A stretch of DNA of 64,000 nucleotides from Bacillus methanolicus PB1 (GTDB taxonomy: Bacteria; Bacillota; Bacilli; Bacillales; Cytobacillaceae). Positions 9,565 to 20,361 of the stretch are shown here, one piece after another. Position 1 is the first letter of the stretch; the number at the start of each line of letters is the position of its first letter. The notes below the pieces were generated by a model. The model saw only the letters and a program-made list of their open reading frames with translations. It searched no databases and had not been told where the DNA came from. The position numbers and the translations under genes are program-made. Location: assembly GCF_000262755.1 (NCBI RefSeq), contig NZ_AFEU01000003.1, positions 1,178,001 through 1,242,000 of the forward strand. Direction: 5' to 3'.

Positions 9565-10833
9565 TTATCCCATATTTTTAATTAACTCATTTCCAAATTC
9601 TGAAGTTTTTACTTCAATTGCACCTTCCATTAACCGCGCAAAATCATACGTTACAACTTTGGAAGCAATTGTTTTCTCCATTGATTTAATGATTAGATTT
9701 GCTGCTTCATTCCATCCTAAATGCTCAAACATTAATACTCCGGAAAGGATGACAGATGATGGATTCACTTTATCTAATCCTGCATATTTAGGTGCTGTGC
9801 CATGTGTTGCTTCAAAAATAGCATGGCCGGATTCATAATTGATGTTTGCTCCGGGAGCAATTCCAATGCCTCCGACTTGAGCAGCAAGCGCGTCGGATAT
9901 GTAGTCTCCATTTAAGTTCATCGTTGCAACAACATCAAACTCGCGCGGACGAGTAAGAATTTGTTGAAGAAAAATATCAGCTATTGCATCTTTTACAATG
10001 ATCTTTCCTGCAGCTTCTGTGTCTGCTTGTGCTTTGTTTGCAGCTTCTATCCCCTGCTCTTCTTTAATGCGGTCGTACTGTGCCCATGTAAATACTTTAT
10101 CGCCAAATTCTTTTTCAGCAAGCTCGTAACCCCAGTTTTTAAACGCGCCTTCAGTGAACTTCATAATGTTCCCTTTATGTACAAGAGTTACAGACTTGCG
10201 GCCTTCTTTAATCGCATAATTGATGGCTGCTCGCACAAGGCGGGTTGTCCCTTCCTGTGAAACAGGCTTAATGCCTATGCCTGAAGTTTCAGGGAAGCGG
10301 ACTTTATTGACGCCCAATTCATTTTGAAGAAAATTAATTAGTTTCTTAACTTCGTCAGTACCTTTTGCATATTCAATTCCGGCATAAATATCTTCAGTAT
10401 TTTCTCGGAAAATAACCATGTCTGTATCTTGCGGTCGTTTTACTGGTGAAGGCACTCCTTCAAACCAGCGTACAGGACGCAAGCACACAAACAAATCTAA
10501 TTCCTGGCGAAGAGCGACGTTCAGAGAACGGATTCCGCCCCCGACAGGCGTTGTTAAGGGTCCTTTGATGGCAATAAAGTATTCATTGATTGTTTTCAGC
10601 GTTTCAGCAGGAAGCCATTCTCCTGTTTGATTAAAAGCTTTTTCTCCGGCAAGCACTTCTTTCCATACAATTTTCCGTTCGCCATTATAAGCTTTCTCAA
10701 CTGCTGCGTCTAATACTCTTTGTGCAGCAGCCCAAATATCCGGACCTGTTCCATCTCCCTCAATAAACGGAATGATCGGATTGTTTGGTACGTTTAATAC
10801 ACCATTTGTTACCTTGATTTTTTCACCTTGCAT
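9565..10833 (-). CDS. icd: isocitrate dehydrogenase (NADP)
   Basis: This enzyme oxidatively decarboxylates isocitrate to 2-oxoglutarate with NADP. Family residues are plain: the substrate-binding serine in [13 protein letters not shown], arginines in [29 protein letters not shown], the magnesium-binding region [17 protein letters not shown], and the cofactor loop [12 protein letters not shown]. The length of 422 residues matches B. subtilis Icd (423). The start ATG has GGGAG upstream. It lies between citZ and mdh on the same strand, but 333 bp including a palindromic repeat separate it from citZ. It may therefore depend partly on read-through or on its own promoter. Confidence 0.97.
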   Translation of the reverse strand: MQGEKIKVTNGVLNVPNNPIIPFIEGDGTGPDIWAAAQRVLDAAVEKAYNGERKIVWKEVLAGEKAFNQTGEWLPAETLKTINEYFIAIKGPLTTPVGGGIRSLNVALRQELDLFVCLRPVRWFEGVPSPVKRPQDTDMVIFRENTEDIYAGIEYAKGTDEVKKLINFLQNELGVNKVRFPETSGIGIKPVSQEGTTRLVRAAINYAIKEGRKSVTLVHKGNIMKFTEGAFKNWGYELAEKEFGDKVFTWAQYDRIKEEQGIEAANKAQADTEAAGKIIVKDAIADIFLQQILTRPREFDVVATMNLNGDYISDALAAQVGGIGIAPGANINYESGHAIFEATHGTAPKYAGLDKVNPSSVILSGVLMFEHLGWNEAANLIIKSMEKTIASKVVTYDFARLMEGAIEVKTSEFGNELIKNMG

Positions 10834-10912
10834 GATTTATTCTCCCTTCTATAAGAGCATAGTGCCCCAAGACAATCCCGTTATTATATATTTCTTTTTA
10901 TATGTATGCCGA

Positions 10913-10926
10913 AAGGGTCTGGCCCC
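10913..10926. repeat. partial arm of the GGGTCTGACCC repeat
   Basis: The sequence AAGGGTCTGGCCCC is a single degenerate core of the repeat family, about 50 bp from the full copy that follows. Confidence 0.5.
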
Positions 10927-10975
10927 AATGCAGTCTACTTTAGGGAAGCCCGGAGCAATGCGGTTAAAAAATCAG

Positions 10976-11106
10976 AAAAAGGGGCTGTCTCAAAGCCTAA
11001 GGGTCAGACCCCACATCATAATATAAAGGACATAATGTTGGATAAATATGCTATATATTGATAATGCACATGGGGTCAGACCCTTATGAGACAGCCCCTT
11101 TTTTCC
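10976..11106. repeat. GGGTCTGACCC palindromic repeat, long type (copy A)
   Basis: The arms are GGGGCTGTCTCA and its complement, each followed inwards by a GGGTC-A/T-GACCCCA palindrome, around an AT-rich centre of about 60 bp. In reverse complement it matches copies at 14708-14833 and 39030-39160 across arms and centre, apart from small differences. Whole-element folding gives a long hairpin with flanking A/T runs. Confidence 0.85.
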
Positions 11107-11166
11107 ATTCTATTTTATTACATCAATTTTTCTCGAAAAAGTAAAATTTGCAATAAAAAAATCTTT

Positions 11167-12285
11167 TTATCCTCTTTGCTCGATTGGGATAAATTTTTGC
11201 ATTCCAGGACCTGTATAGTCAGCACGCGGGCGAATTAAGCGGTTGTTTTCATATTGTTCTAAAATATGGGCGAGCCAGCCGGATATACGGCTTACAGCAA
11301 AAATAGGTGTAAATAAATCATGGTCAATTCCTAAGCTGTGATATATAGACGCTGAATAAAAATCGACATTTGGAGGAAGACCTTTCTCCCCTGTCACAAT
11401 TGCTTCAATCTTAGTGGACATTTCATACAAATGAGATTCACCAGTAAGCTCTGTTAACTTTTTAGACATTTCTCTTAAGTGCTTTGCACGCGGATCTCCT
11501 TTTCGATAGACACGATGCCCAAAGCCCATAATTTTTTCTTTCTTTGCAAGCTTTTCACGAATATATGGTTCAACATTTTCCAATGAACCGATTTCTGTCA
11601 GCATTTTCATTACCGCTTCGTTTGCGCCTCCGTGCAATGGGCCTTTCAGCGCTCCTATTGCTGCAGTAACACCGGAATAAACATCAGATAAAGTTGCAAC
11701 ACATACCCTTGCAGTAAAGGTGGATGCATTTAACTCATGATCGGCATGAAGAACAAGAACCTTATTGAATGCTTCAACAGCAATATCTTCGGGTTCTTTT
11801 CCATTTAGCATATACAAAAAGTTAGCTGCAAAGCTTAAATCCTTCCTTGGTGCGACGGGTTCAAGCCCTTTGCGTACACGGGCAAATGCAGCGACAATCG
11901 CAGGTATCTTCGCCTGAAGGCGGATTGCTTTTCTATAGTTAGCCTCATCATCCATAAGATCAGCTTCTTCATCGTATAAACCCAACAGTGATACAGCTGA
12001 ACGAAGAGCAGCCATTGGATGAACCTTATCAATCGGATACATTTTGAAATGATCCAAAACCTCTTTTGGAAGTTCTGCGTTTTCAGTCAGATGGATTTTT
12101 AGTTCTTCCAATTCAGATTTAGCAGGAAGTTTACGGTGCCATAAAAGAAAAATTACTTCTTCAAAACTAGCATTATCCGCTAAATCATCAATATTATAGC
12201 CAACATATGTCAGCGTATCATCGATTATTGAACTTATAGAAGAAGTTGTTGCTACAACCCCTTCAAGTCCACGAGTTACTGTCAT
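11167..12285 (-). CDS. citZ: citrate synthase II
   Basis: This enzyme condenses acetyl-CoA with oxaloacetate, the entry step of the TCA cycle. The sequence starts TRGLEGVVATTSSIS like B. subtilis CitZ. Catalytic residues are recognisable as His in LHGGANEAVM, His in GFGHRVYRKGDPR and Asp in PNVDFYSASIYHSLG. The length of 372 residues is normal for the short (type II, non-allosteric) class. The ATG has AAAGGAGAG ahead. It has a strong SigA-type promoter about 360 bp upstream, a cre site in the leader, and icd and mdh downstream. Carbon catabolite control is therefore likely, as in B. subtilis. Confidence 0.97.
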   Translation of the reverse strand: MTVTRGLEGVVATTSSISSIIDDTLTYVGYNIDDLADNASFEEVIFLLWHRKLPAKSELEELKIHLTENAELPKEVLDHFKMYPIDKVHPMAALRSAVSLLGLYDEEADLMDDEANYRKAIRLQAKIPAIVAAFARVRKGLEPVAPRKDLSFAANFLYMLNGKEPEDIAVEAFNKVLVLHADHELNASTFTARVCVATLSDVYSGVTAAIGALKGPLHGGANEAVMKMLTEIGSLENVEPYIREKLAKKEKIMGFGHRVYRKGDPRAKHLREMSKKLTELTGESHLYEMSTKIEAIVTGEKGLPPNVDFYSASIYHSLGIDHDLFTPIFAVSRISGWLAHILEQYENNRLIRPRADYTGPGMQKFIPIEQRG

Positions 12286-12535
12286 ACCGAATCTCTCCTT
12301 TACTTAAATAGTCTCCCCATTAACCCATTGTCTGCATACTATATTCAACGAAATAATCCATTTTCAGTTTTACAGAAATAGTTTTCGTCTACCTATGGGG
12401 TAAAAAAAGGTGCCTAAAAGTTGCTGGATCAAAAGACCATTTAGAGGATAAACATGTGTGTCTGCAAATCAAGTCTTTAAGCGGTTCTTATTTCTTTCCA
12501 TGACTCCGAGCGCTTGCTCAGAAAAATATCAAAAA

Positions 12536-12549
12536 AGAAAGTGCTTACA
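12536..12549 (-). promoter_or_regulatory. CcpA-binding cre site in the citZ leader
   Basis: On the minus strand it reads TGTAAGCACTTTCT, matching 13 of 14 positions of the cre consensus TGWAARCGYTWWCW. It lies about 90 bp downstream of the predicted transcription start and about 250 bp before the citZ ATG. This is a roadblock-type position for CcpA repression. Confidence 0.75.
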
Positions 12550-12641
12550 TTTTTCTTCTAAATAGCAACTGGCGACGTATTATTATTCTAATTTACATTT
12601 TTACATATTTCACATTTGTTAAAGAGGCGCTTACTATTCCT

Positions 12642-12670
12642 ATTATAAACAATTATCAGACTTTTGTGAA
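12642..12670 (-). promoter_or_regulatory. SigA promoter for citZ
   Basis: On the minus strand it is TTCACA, a 17-bp spacer, then a perfect TATAAT. It is the best promoter match upstream of citZ and implies a leader of about 350 nt. Confidence 0.75.
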
Positions 12671-12797
12671 CGAAAAGAATATAAAATGTGAAAAAATTAT
12701 TATTTTTTTAGGAAAGCTGATATGTAAATCATTTGTATACTTGAGGTTGAAAATATTACTATTTCAAAAAATAACACTTAAAAAATATGGAACTAAA

Positions 12798-12902
12798 ATG
12801 AGGCTGAGGCTGAAGGGTCAGACCTCCAATAAAAAATATAGACAAACTCTGAAAAAACAATTCTATATATTATCATTTCCGGAGGGAGTCAGACCCATCC
12901 TA
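12798..12902. repeat. GGGTCTGACCC repeat, short-centre type (copy B, degenerate)
   Basis: The arms AAGGGTCAGACCTCC and GGAGGGAGTCAGACCC flank a centre containing ATTCTATATATTATCATT, the same centre type as in copies G, H and J. It abuts the 3' end of the DUF441 gene. Confidence 0.65.
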
Positions 12903-12909
12903 TGGCCAA

Positions 12910-13371
12910 TTATTTCAGAAGATCAAAAACTTTCATTGCCATGTATGCGATACCGGCACCGATCAGCGGTCCTACCGCCACTCCTTTAAATAGAGATACG
13001 GCAATGATCGTTCCTAAAACAAGAGCAGTCGTGATATGAGGATCTTCTGCCAATAAAAAAACCCCGCCTTTTGCAAGCAGTGCCACTGCAATTCCCGATA
13101 TTAGCGCAATCCATGCATAAGGTGATTTGAAAGCCCCGGACAAATCCTTGAAGCCGATTTCTCCGCTTGCTATAGGAGAAAGAACAGCGAGCGTTATGAT
13201 GGTTACACCCCAGTTTATCCCTTTTGATTGAAGAATTGAAAAAGCTTTCATACCAAAAGGAAGCAATCTTAATAAAAGCAAAACTGCCAAAGCGATTAAT
13301 AGTGAATTATTTTTTGCTATTAAACCTATTCCAAACAATAAAAGTAAAAATAGATATGGTTCGAGTGTCAA
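12910..13371 (-). CDS. ytwI: DUF441 membrane protein (YtwI type)
   Basis: This 153-residue, very hydrophobic protein has about four membrane segments, small glycines and the conserved stretches SKGINWGVTIITLAVLSPIASG, here split around residue 50, and GVAVGPLIGAGIAYMAMK near the C-terminus. These match the DUF441 family (B. subtilis YtwI, E. coli YeaL), whose function is unknown. It has a TTG start with GGAAGG about eight bases upstream. It is a single gene, divergent from ytvI and with its 3' end towards the citZ promoter. The gene symbol rests on similarity and on its position near citZ. Confidence 0.8.
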   Translation of the reverse strand: MTLEPYLFLLLLFGIGLIAKNNSLLIALAVLLLLRLLPFGMKAFSILQSKGINWGVTIITLAVLSPIASGEIGFKDLSGAFKSPYAWIALISGIAVALLAKGGVFLLAEDPHITTALVLGTIIAVSLFKGVAVGPLIGAGIAYMAMKVFDLLK

Positions 13372-13574
13372 ATTTATTCATCCTTCCGACATGTTTATCT
13401 TACAATAAGACCCGGCAGTTCCTTTAATTAAACATATGATATAAAAATCAGCAACATTTTTTTATTTGGTGAATCCTTTCAATGGTTTTAGTCGTAGAAA
13501 TTAGAGAAGATGCGGTTTTCCGATTCAGATGATAAAATATTGTTAAATACATACGGAAATAAGGGGGTACTTAA

Positions 13575-14696
13575 TTGAATCAGGTTTACATACATCGAAC
13601 GATCCGGTTTTTATTTGTAATTGGAATAATAATCTTAAGTTCGGCAGCGGTTTATTACATATCAACTGTCGTATATCCTTTTCTTATTGCGCTGGCAATT
13701 GCCTTTCTTATTAACCCGCTTGTTGGTTTTTTTGAAAAAAAGGCCCGAATGCCGAGAGCTCTGGCTGTTTTTATAGTTCTAATTCTTATTTTTGCCGTTT
13801 TTGCCGGTTTAATAACGCTGCTTGTCGCCGAAATTGTATCTGGTACTGAATATTTAGCAAGAGTAGTTCCAACACATTTAGATACAGTGATTAATTATAT
13901 TGAACAATTTTTTGCTGCTCAAATTATTCCTCTTTATAACCAGTTGTCAAGTATGTTTAAAAATCTGGATGCCGGCCAGCAAGATACCCTTCTCACGAAT
14001 ATTCAAAGTGTCGGAAAAAAATTCGGGACAACTGTCGGTGCGTTTATCCAGAACTTTTTTGAAAAAATTCCAAATATCTTATCATGGTTTCCAAACGCAG
14101 CTACAGTGTTCATATTTTCTCTGTTAGCAACTTTTTTTATCAGCAAAGATTGGCACAAACTTTCATCACTCATCGGCAGGCTCCTTCCAAAGCGGGCAAA
14201 ATCGAGCGGAAAAACAGTATTTGCAGATTTAAACAAAGCTTTGTTTGGATTTATAAAAGCACAAGCAACTCTGGTCTCCATTACCACTGTTATTATATTA
14301 ATCGGCTTGCTGATCCTGCGTGTCGATTATGCGATAACTATTTCCTTAATTGCCGGAATTGTTGATATTATCCCCTACCTTGGAACAGGCGCCATTTTCG
14401 TTCCATGGATTATTTATGAGATTATTGCCGGAGAAATGAGCCTGGCAATTGGCCTTGGAGTCTTATATATTGTAGTTATTGTCCAAAGGCAAATTATGGA
14501 ACCTAAAATTCTTTCTTCAAGTATTGGACTAGACCCGCTTGCCACTTTAATTGCCTTGTTTGTCGGGTTTAAACTGCTCGGATTCCTGGGATTGATTGCT
14601 GGCCCGGTAACCCTCGTCATTATCAGCACTTTGCATCGTGCAAATGTGTTCAGAGATATATGGTCGTTTATTAAAGGCGAAGAAAAAGCATCCTAA
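13575..14696 (+). CDS. ytvI: AI-2E-type permease, sporulation protein YtvI
   Basis: This multi-spanning membrane protein of the AI-2E/PerM family has about seven to eight hydrophobic segments. The N-terminal pair and the last block, with DIIPYLGTGAIFVPW, IVVIVQRQIMEPKILSS and GFKLLGFLGLIAGPV, carry the family signatures. The central hydrophilic region (about residues 95-150) is extracytoplasmic. The length of 373 residues is as in B. subtilis YtvI, linked there to sporulation; its substrate is unknown. The start is TTG with AAGGGGG eight bases upstream. It is monocistronic and converges on fxsA, with a palindromic repeat between the two. Confidence 0.85.
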   Translation: MNQVYIHRTIRFLFVIGIIILSSAAVYYISTVVYPFLIALAIAFLINPLVGFFEKKARMPRALAVFIVLILIFAVFAGLITLLVAEIVSGTEYLARVVPTHLDTVINYIEQFFAAQIIPLYNQLSSMFKNLDAGQQDTLLTNIQSVGKKFGTTVGAFIQNFFEKIPNILSWFPNAATVFIFSLLATFFISKDWHKLSSLIGRLLPKRAKSSGKTVFADLNKALFGFIKAQATLVSITTVIILIGLLILRVDYAITISLIAGIVDIIPYLGTGAIFVPWIIYEIIAGEMSLAIGLGVLYIVVIVQRQIMEPKILSSSIGLDPLATLIALFVGFKLLGFLGLIAGPVTLVIISTLHRANVFRDIWSFIKGEEKAS

Positions 14697-14707
14697 AATA
14701 AACATCT

Positions 14708-14833
14708 AAAAGAGGCTGTCTCATAAGGGTCTGACCCCATGTGGATTAATCAATATATAGCACATTTATCCAACATTATGTCCTATATATTGTGTTATGG
14801 GGTCTGACCCTTAGGCTTTGAGACAGCCCCTTT
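14708..14833. repeat. GGGTCTGACCC palindromic repeat, long type (copy C)
   Basis: The outer arms GAGGCTGTCTCA and TGAGACAGCCCC and inner cores GGGTCTGACCCCAT bound an AT-rich centre with CCAACATTATGTCC. It lies in the convergent ytvI/fxsA junction, 12 bp after ytvI, and can terminate transcription from both sides. Confidence 0.88.
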
Positions 14834-14839
14834 AATTAC

Positions 14840-15226
14840 TTACCGGATAATCATTAAATTTCCTTTATCGATCCATCTTTTAAATGCTTTTATTAACAGC
14901 TTCTTAAAAAACTTTCTCATTGGAGGAGCAAGTAATAGAAACCCTGCCGTATCAGTGATAAATCCGGGTGTCAAAAGCAGTGTGCCTCCTATTAGAATAC
15001 AAATACCATCCAATAAGGCATCTCCGGGTATTTGCCCGTATCGGAGCTGTTCCTGTACTTTTCGAATCGTCTCAAGCCCTTGCCGTTTTGCTAAGTATGC
15101 CCCGAGCACTCCTGTAAAAATGAGTAGAAATATTGTCGGCAGCACCCCAATCGTTTTGCCGGATAATAAAAGAATCGCTATTTCTAAAGCAGGTACGATA
15201 ATAAGAAATAATAGGAAATAACGCAT
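14840..15226 (-). CDS. fxsA: FxsA family membrane protein
   Basis: This 128-residue protein begins MRYFLLFLIIVPALEI and has two to three hydrophobic segments. It contains the FxsA signature: a GxxLAxRQG-like turn (AKRQGLETI), then DALLDG, GGTLLLTPGFITDTAGFLLL and a basic C-terminus. In E. coli FxsA relieves F-plasmid exclusion of phage T7; its normal role is unknown. I start at the ATG at 15226, which has GGAGG eight bases upstream. An upstream in-frame start would add 22 residues with no ribosome binding site. The place between ytvI and pyk is as in B. subtilis. Confidence 0.85.
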   Translation of the reverse strand: MRYFLLFLIIVPALEIAILLLSGKTIGVLPTIFLLIFTGVLGAYLAKRQGLETIRKVQEQLRYGQIPGDALLDGICILIGGTLLLTPGFITDTAGFLLLAPPMRKFFKKLLIKAFKRWIDKGNLMIIR

Positions 15227-15296
15227 GCGGCACCTCCACGGACATAATATTTTGTCCAAATTATTATATGCCTCTTTAAACAATAACATCAAATAA

Positions 15297-15333
15297 AAGA
15301 AAACAAAAAGAGATGAAGCTTAACCCCATCTCT
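15297..15333 (-). terminator. terminator after pyk
   Basis: On the minus strand AGAGATG and CATCTCT form the stem, followed by TTTTTGTTTTC. It closes the pfkA-pyk unit. Confidence 0.8.
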
Positions 15334-15347
15334 CCTGAAATCAAATA

Positions 15348-17108
15348 TTATAAAACACTTGCATGACCGTTGTAAATGATTCCTCGTGCTGCGTCAACAG
15401 TAATTTCTTGCCCATCTTTTAAAATTTTTGTTGCATTTTCAGCACCGACAATTACAGGAATGCCGATATTTAAGCCTACAACTGCGCCATGGCTTGTCAA
15501 TCCGCCTTCTTCGGTAATAAGGGCGCTGCATTTTTCAATTGCAGGTAACATTTCCCGGTCGGTACCGAGCGTAACCAGAATAGAACCTTCCTTCACTTTA
15601 CTTAATGCTTCTTTTGCATCGCGGGCGATCACGACTTTTCCATACGCTGATTTTCTGCCGATCCCCTGCCCCTTTATCAAAGAATCGCCTACTACATGAA
15701 TTTTCATAAGGTTGGTCGTTCCGCTCTCTCCAACTGGAACGCCTGCAGTGATAACAACTAAATCGCCATTGGCAACAATACCACTATTCAGACTTTCCTG
15801 AACAGCAATTTCAAGCATTTCATCTGTTGTTGTAGCTTCTTTTCCAAGCAACGGATAAACTCCCCAAACTAAAGCTAGACGGCGGCGGACAAAGTCGTTT
15901 GATGTAACCGCTACAATCGGCACCTTTGGCCGATATTTCGAAATCATCCTGGCTGTATGGCCGCTTTCAGTCGGTGTTATAATCGCATTTACATCAAGAT
16001 TTAATGCAGTATGCGCAACAGATTGGCCGATGGCATCTGTAATATTGTGCTCATTGTCTTTGCTGCGTTTCGATAATATTTCCTTGTGATTTAATGCAGA
16101 TTCAGCTCGTGATGCAATATTATGCATTGTCTGGACAGCCTCTACAGGATATTGTCCAGCAGCAGTTTCACCTGAAAGCATAATGGCATCTGTTCCGTCA
16201 AAGATGGCATTTGCTACATCACTTGCTTCCGCTCGTGTCGGCCTTGGATTTCTCTGCATGGAATCAAGCATTTGCGTTGCAGTAATAACCGGTTTTCCAA
16301 GGGCATTGCATTTTTTGATCAGCTTTTTTTGGACTAAAGGAACTTCTTCAGCCGGAAGTTCAACTCCGAGATCACCCCTTGCTACCATTAAACCGTCTGA
16401 TACTTCCAAAATTTCATCAATATTGTCTACCCCTTCTTGATTTTCAATCTTCGGGATAATATGAATATTAGTCGCATTTCGTTCTTCAAGCAATTGGCGG
16501 ATTTCAAGCACATCTTTTGCTCTTCTGACAAATGAGGCCGCGATAAAGTCTATACCTTGTTCAATGCCAAAAATAATGTCGCTTGCATCTTTTTCTGTAA
16601 TTCCCGGAAGTTTGACAGATACTCCAGGAACATTAACGCCCTTTTTGTTTTTTAAAATGCCGCTGTTTAAAATTTTTGCCTGAATTTCATTATTTTCATG
16701 ATCAATTTTTGTTACTTCAAGCCCGATTAACCCGTCATCAAGCAAAATTTTTGAGCCTTTATGAACGTCGTTAATTAAACCTTGATATGTAACAGAAAAT
16801 TTTTCAGGCGTTCCCAAGACTTCATTCATAGAAATGATTATTTCCTGTCCGGCTATTAATTCGATTGCACCGTTTTCCATATCATGCGTGCGTATTTCCG
16901 GGCCTTTTGTGTCAAGGAGGATCGCAATATTTTTGCCGGTTCTTTCTGCTGCTTCCCGAATGTTTTTTATCCTCTGGGCATGTTCTTCGTGGTTCCCATG
17001 CGAAAAATTGAGACGTGCAACATTCATTCCCGCTTCTATTAATTGTGTAAGCTTCTCCAAGCTTTCACTTGCGGGGCCAATCGTACAAACGATTTTCGTT
17101 CTGCGCAT
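15348..17108 (-). CDS. pyk: pyruvate kinase
   Basis: This is the last step of glycolysis, converting phosphoenolpyruvate and ADP to pyruvate and ATP. The N-terminal start [15 protein letters not shown], metal and substrate residues in IPKIENQEG and [12 protein letters not shown], and the catalytic region TATQMLDSM are present. The C-terminal extension (about residues 475-586) is a PEP-utilising phosphohistidine-like domain with [19 protein letters not shown]. This domain is typical of Bacillus and Geobacillus pyruvate kinases and explains the length of 586 residues. In this domain a Cys-free TSHGA motif marks the mobile domain. pyk follows pfkA by 37 bp and has AGGAGG ahead of its ATG. It forms an operon with pfkA. 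Confidence 0.97.
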   Translation of the reverse strand: MRRTKIVCTIGPASESLEKLTQLIEAGMNVARLNFSHGNHEEHAQRIKNIREAAERTGKNIAILLDTKGPEIRTHDMENGAIELIAGQEIIISMNEVLGTPEKFSVTYQGLINDVHKGSKILLDDGLIGLEVTKIDHENNEIQAKILNSGILKNKKGVNVPGVSVKLPGITEKDASDIIFGIEQGIDFIAASFVRRAKDVLEIRQLLEERNATNIHIIPKIENQEGVDNIDEILEVSDGLMVARGDLGVELPAEEVPLVQKKLIKKCNALGKPVITATQMLDSMQRNPRPTRAEASDVANAIFDGTDAIMLSGETAAGQYPVEAVQTMHNIASRAESALNHKEILSKRSKDNEHNITDAIGQSVAHTALNLDVNAIITPTESGHTARMISKYRPKVPIVAVTSNDFVRRRLALVWGVYPLLGKEATTTDEMLEIAVQESLNSGIVANGDLVVITAGVPVGESGTTNLMKIHVVGDSLIKGQGIGRKSAYGKVVIARDAKEALSKVKEGSILVTLGTDREMLPAIEKCSALITEEGGLTSHGAVVGLNIGIPVIVGAENATKILKDGQEITVDAARGIIYNGHASVL

Positions 17109-17145
17109 TTTTTATTTATACCTCCTGTAAATAATGAAGGACTTA

Positions 17146-18111
<966 letters not shown>

Positions 18112-18292
18112 TCACCTCTAGTTATTTCATAAAGTATGTTTAATAGAATAAAAAGCTTTAAAGTGTTTGGACTGAAAGAATTGCTTTCTTAATTATCAGT
18201 AAAATACCCTGTAATATTTCTAAAATAACACGAAGAACTTTGTCTCACAACAAATTCCTTAAATTATTCATATAGACAGAATTATCGGGATA

Positions 18293-18308
18293 ATGCAAAC
18301 GATTTCTA
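18293..18308 (+). promoter_or_regulatory. cre-like CcpA site upstream of pfkA-pyk
   Basis: ATGCAAACGATTTCTA matches 15 of 16 positions of WTGNAARCGNWWWCAW. It sits 188 bp before the pfkA ATG and just after accA, upstream of any plausible pfkA promoter. Such positions are usually associated with CcpA activation. Confidence 0.6.
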
Positions 18309-18339
18309 ATAAAAAGCGTGCTGATAAAAGTGTACATTT

Positions 18340-19317
18340 CTAATTTACCTTTACATATTCAGCAGCAAATGAATATTCCCCGATCGCTTTATATTTCCAA
18401 TAACGGTGGACAACAAGTTCTTCATCCGAAATTTTAACCAGTTCTTTTAAAGATTTCATTAAAATTTGGTCAATATATTCAGATTGTTTTTTAACATCTT
18501 TATGTGCCCCGCCTTTTACTTCAGGGATAATTTCATCAATAATACCGAGTTCTTTAAGATCAGGAGCAGTGATTTTCATTGTTTCTGCAGCCCTCTTCGC
18601 TTGTGAAGCATCTTTCCATAAAAGCGCGGCTGCACCTTCAGGAGAAATAACCGAATACGTGGAGTTTTCGAGCATATGAATATGATTGCCAACTCCAAGC
18701 GCCAAAGCCCCGCCGCTTCCGCCTTCTCCAATAACAATGCAAATGACAGGCACTCTTAAACCGGCCATTTCAAAAAGATTCCGGGCAATTGCTTCACTTT
18801 GTCCCCGCTCTTCTGCTGCCTTTCCGGGATATGCACCTTTCGTATCTATAAAGCATATTATTGGTCTTTTAAATTTTTCAGCTTGCCTCATTAACCGCAA
18901 TGCTTTTCGATATCCTTCAGGATGGGGCATACCAAAATTACGGCGGATATTTTCTTTCGTATCTTTGCCTCGTTGATGTCCTATTACCGTCACCGGCAGA
19001 CCATGAAATTTTGCAATACCTCCTACGATCGCCTCATCATCTCCAAAGTTGCGGTCGCCGTGGCATTCAAAAAAATCTGTGAAAAGATGCGAAATATATT
19101 CCAAAGTAGTAGGACGGTCCGGATGGCGGGCAATTTGGACCCGGTTCCACGGTTTTATATTTTCATAAATTTCTTTTTCTAATTTTTCCAGCCGCTCTTC
19201 CAACTTTTCAATTTCTGAAGAGAGGTCCACGTCCGTGCTTTTCGTAAACTCTTTCAGTTCAGATATTTTTTTCTTCAACTCAATGACAGGTCGTTCAAAT
19301 TCTAATTCTCCAACCAT
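18340..19317 (-). CDS. accA: acetyl-CoA carboxylase carboxyltransferase subunit alpha
   Basis: This is the alpha subunit of the carboxyltransferase that moves the carboxyl group from biotin to acetyl-CoA, making malonyl-CoA for fatty acid synthesis. An N-terminal coiled coil (about 12-55) precedes the crotonase-like core. Signatures are [53 protein letters not shown] split across residues 155-180, [12 protein letters not shown] and [12 protein letters not shown]. The length of 325 residues is normal. The ATG has AGGAGGTGAAG upstream and overlaps the end of accD by 16 bases, so translation is coupled for equal subunit output. Confidence 0.97.
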   Translation of the reverse strand: MVGELEFERPVIELKKKISELKEFTKSTDVDLSSEIEKLEERLEKLEKEIYENIKPWNRVQIARHPDRPTTLEYISHLFTDFFECHGDRNFGDDEAIVGGIAKFHGLPVTVIGHQRGKDTKENIRRNFGMPHPEGYRKALRLMRQAEKFKRPIICFIDTKGAYPGKAAEERGQSEAIARNLFEMAGLRVPVICIVIGEGGSGGALALGVGNHIHMLENSTYSVISPEGAAALLWKDASQAKRAAETMKITAPDLKELGIIDEIIPEVKGGAHKDVKKQSEYIDQILMKSLKELVKISDEELVVHRYWKYKAIGEYSFAAEYVKVN

Positions 19318-20177
19318 TTCACTTCACCTCCTGCATGAACGTCAAGTATCGTGGTGATTTTTTCTTTTAAATCAAGCCGCGAGATCACAGCATCAAGCTG
19401 GCCATGTTTTAATAGAAATTCTGCTGTTTGGAAGTCTTCTGGCAATTCTTCGCGAATCGTTTGCTCGATAATTCTTCTTCCGGCAAAACCAATAAGAGCT
19501 CCGGGTTCGGCAAAATTATAGTCTCCCAAGGAAGCAAAACTTGCGGATACCCCGCCTGTTGTCGGGTGCGTCATAATAGAAATCGTTAATCCTCCGTTAT
19601 CACTGAAGCGTTTTAAGGCGGCGCTCGTTTTTGCCATTTGCATTAAACTTAAAACACCTTCCTGCATGCGCGCTCCGCCGGATGCAGTAAAGATTATAAA
19701 CGGGATGGAAAGTTCGTCCGCTTTTTCAATCGCCCGGGTAATTTTCTCGCCAACAACGGAACCCATGCTTCCCATACGGAAATTAGCATCCATTACTGCA
19801 ATAGCCACTTGGAAGCCATTTACTGTTCCAGTACCAGTAACAACCGCTTCATTCATTTTTGTTTTTTCCCGGTCTTTTTCCAGCTTCTCAAAATAATCAG
19901 GAAAATTAAGCGGGTTTTTTGAAACCATTCCACCATTCCACTCTTCGAAACTGCCTTCATCTAAAAAGCTTTGCAAACGTTCTGCTGCATTCATCTGATA
20001 ATGGTAACCGCAGTTAATACAAACTTTAAGATTTTTAGAGACTTCTTTTGTATACATGATTTTTTTACATTTAGGGCATTTTGTCATAATTCCTTCTGGA
20101 ACATCTTGTTTTGCAGCTTCAGATGGAATGGTGGCATATTTTTTCTTTTTTGATTTTGTAAAAATGTCTTTAAGCAA
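19302..20177 (-). CDS. accD: acetyl-CoA carboxylase carboxyltransferase subunit beta
   Basis: This is the beta subunit of the acetyl-CoA carboxyltransferase. It has the N-terminal four-cysteine zinc ribbon (CPKC at about 39-42 and CINC about 20 residues later) and the crotonase fold with [10 protein letters not shown] and [13 protein letters not shown]. It pairs with AccA, the next gene. I chose the TTG at 20177 (protein [11 protein letters not shown], like B. subtilis AccD) because GGGAGG lies eight bases upstream; longer in-frame reading adds 19 non-conserved residues. A GTGGTCAGACCAC palindrome about 77 bp upstream suggests control by the GntR-family protein encoded just before it. Confidence 0.95.
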   Translation of the reverse strand: MLKDIFTKSKKKKYATIPSEAAKQDVPEGIMTKCPKCKKIMYTKEVSKNLKVCINCGYHYQMNAAERLQSFLDEGSFEEWNGGMVSKNPLNFPDYFEKLEKDREKTKMNEAVVTGTGTVNGFQVAIAVMDANFRMGSMGSVVGEKITRAIEKADELSIPFIIFTASGGARMQEGVLSLMQMAKTSAALKRFSDNGGLTISIMTHPTTGGVSASFASLGDYNFAEPGALIGFAGRRIIEQTIREELPEDFQTAEFLLKHGQLDAVISRLDLKEKITTILDVHAGGEVKWLEN

Positions 20178-20253
20178 GGTGAAACCTCCCTCATAGGTAG
20201 CAAATAGACAAGCCGGAATCCAGTATTTCAACACATCTATGGAAGTCTACTTG

Positions 20254-20266
20254 GTGGTCAGACCAC
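20254..20266. promoter_or_regulatory. candidate operator for the GntR/FadR-family regulator (accD copy)
   Basis: GTGGTCAGACCAC is a perfect 6-1-6 palindrome in the leader of accD. The same 13 bases occur once more, upstream of ytsJ. The core TGGTCAGACCA is the FadR-type half-site arrangement known from E. coli FadR. The adjacent GntR-family gene is the obvious partner. Binding is inferred. Confidence 0.65.
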
Positions 20267-20361
20267 TAGTGTGAAAATAACGCGCTCCATCCTTTATCTC
20301 ATATAACAGCCTGTCTTACAATATAGAGGAATAACCATACAATTACTGTAATATCTTGTCG

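Larger units (their letters stand above)
10834..11166. other. citZ-icd intergenic region
   Basis: This 333-bp spacer holds a partial repeat arm (10913-10926) and one complete GGGTCTGACCC-type repeat (10976-11106). I see no gene. The complete repeat can form a long hairpin that would reduce read-through from citZ into icd. Confidence 0.7.
12286..12909. other. citZ leader and promoter region
   Basis: This 620-bp stretch has no convincing gene. It contains the citZ leader, a cre site (12536-12549), the citZ promoter (12642-12670) and a degenerate palindromic repeat (12798-12902) next to the 3' end of the DUF441 gene. Confidence 0.7.

Noticed and set aside
12666-12989. Plus-strand open frame of 107 codons in the citZ promoter region
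   Set aside because: It runs through the promoter, a repeat and the 3' end of the DUF441 gene, has no ribosome binding site and low-complexity content.
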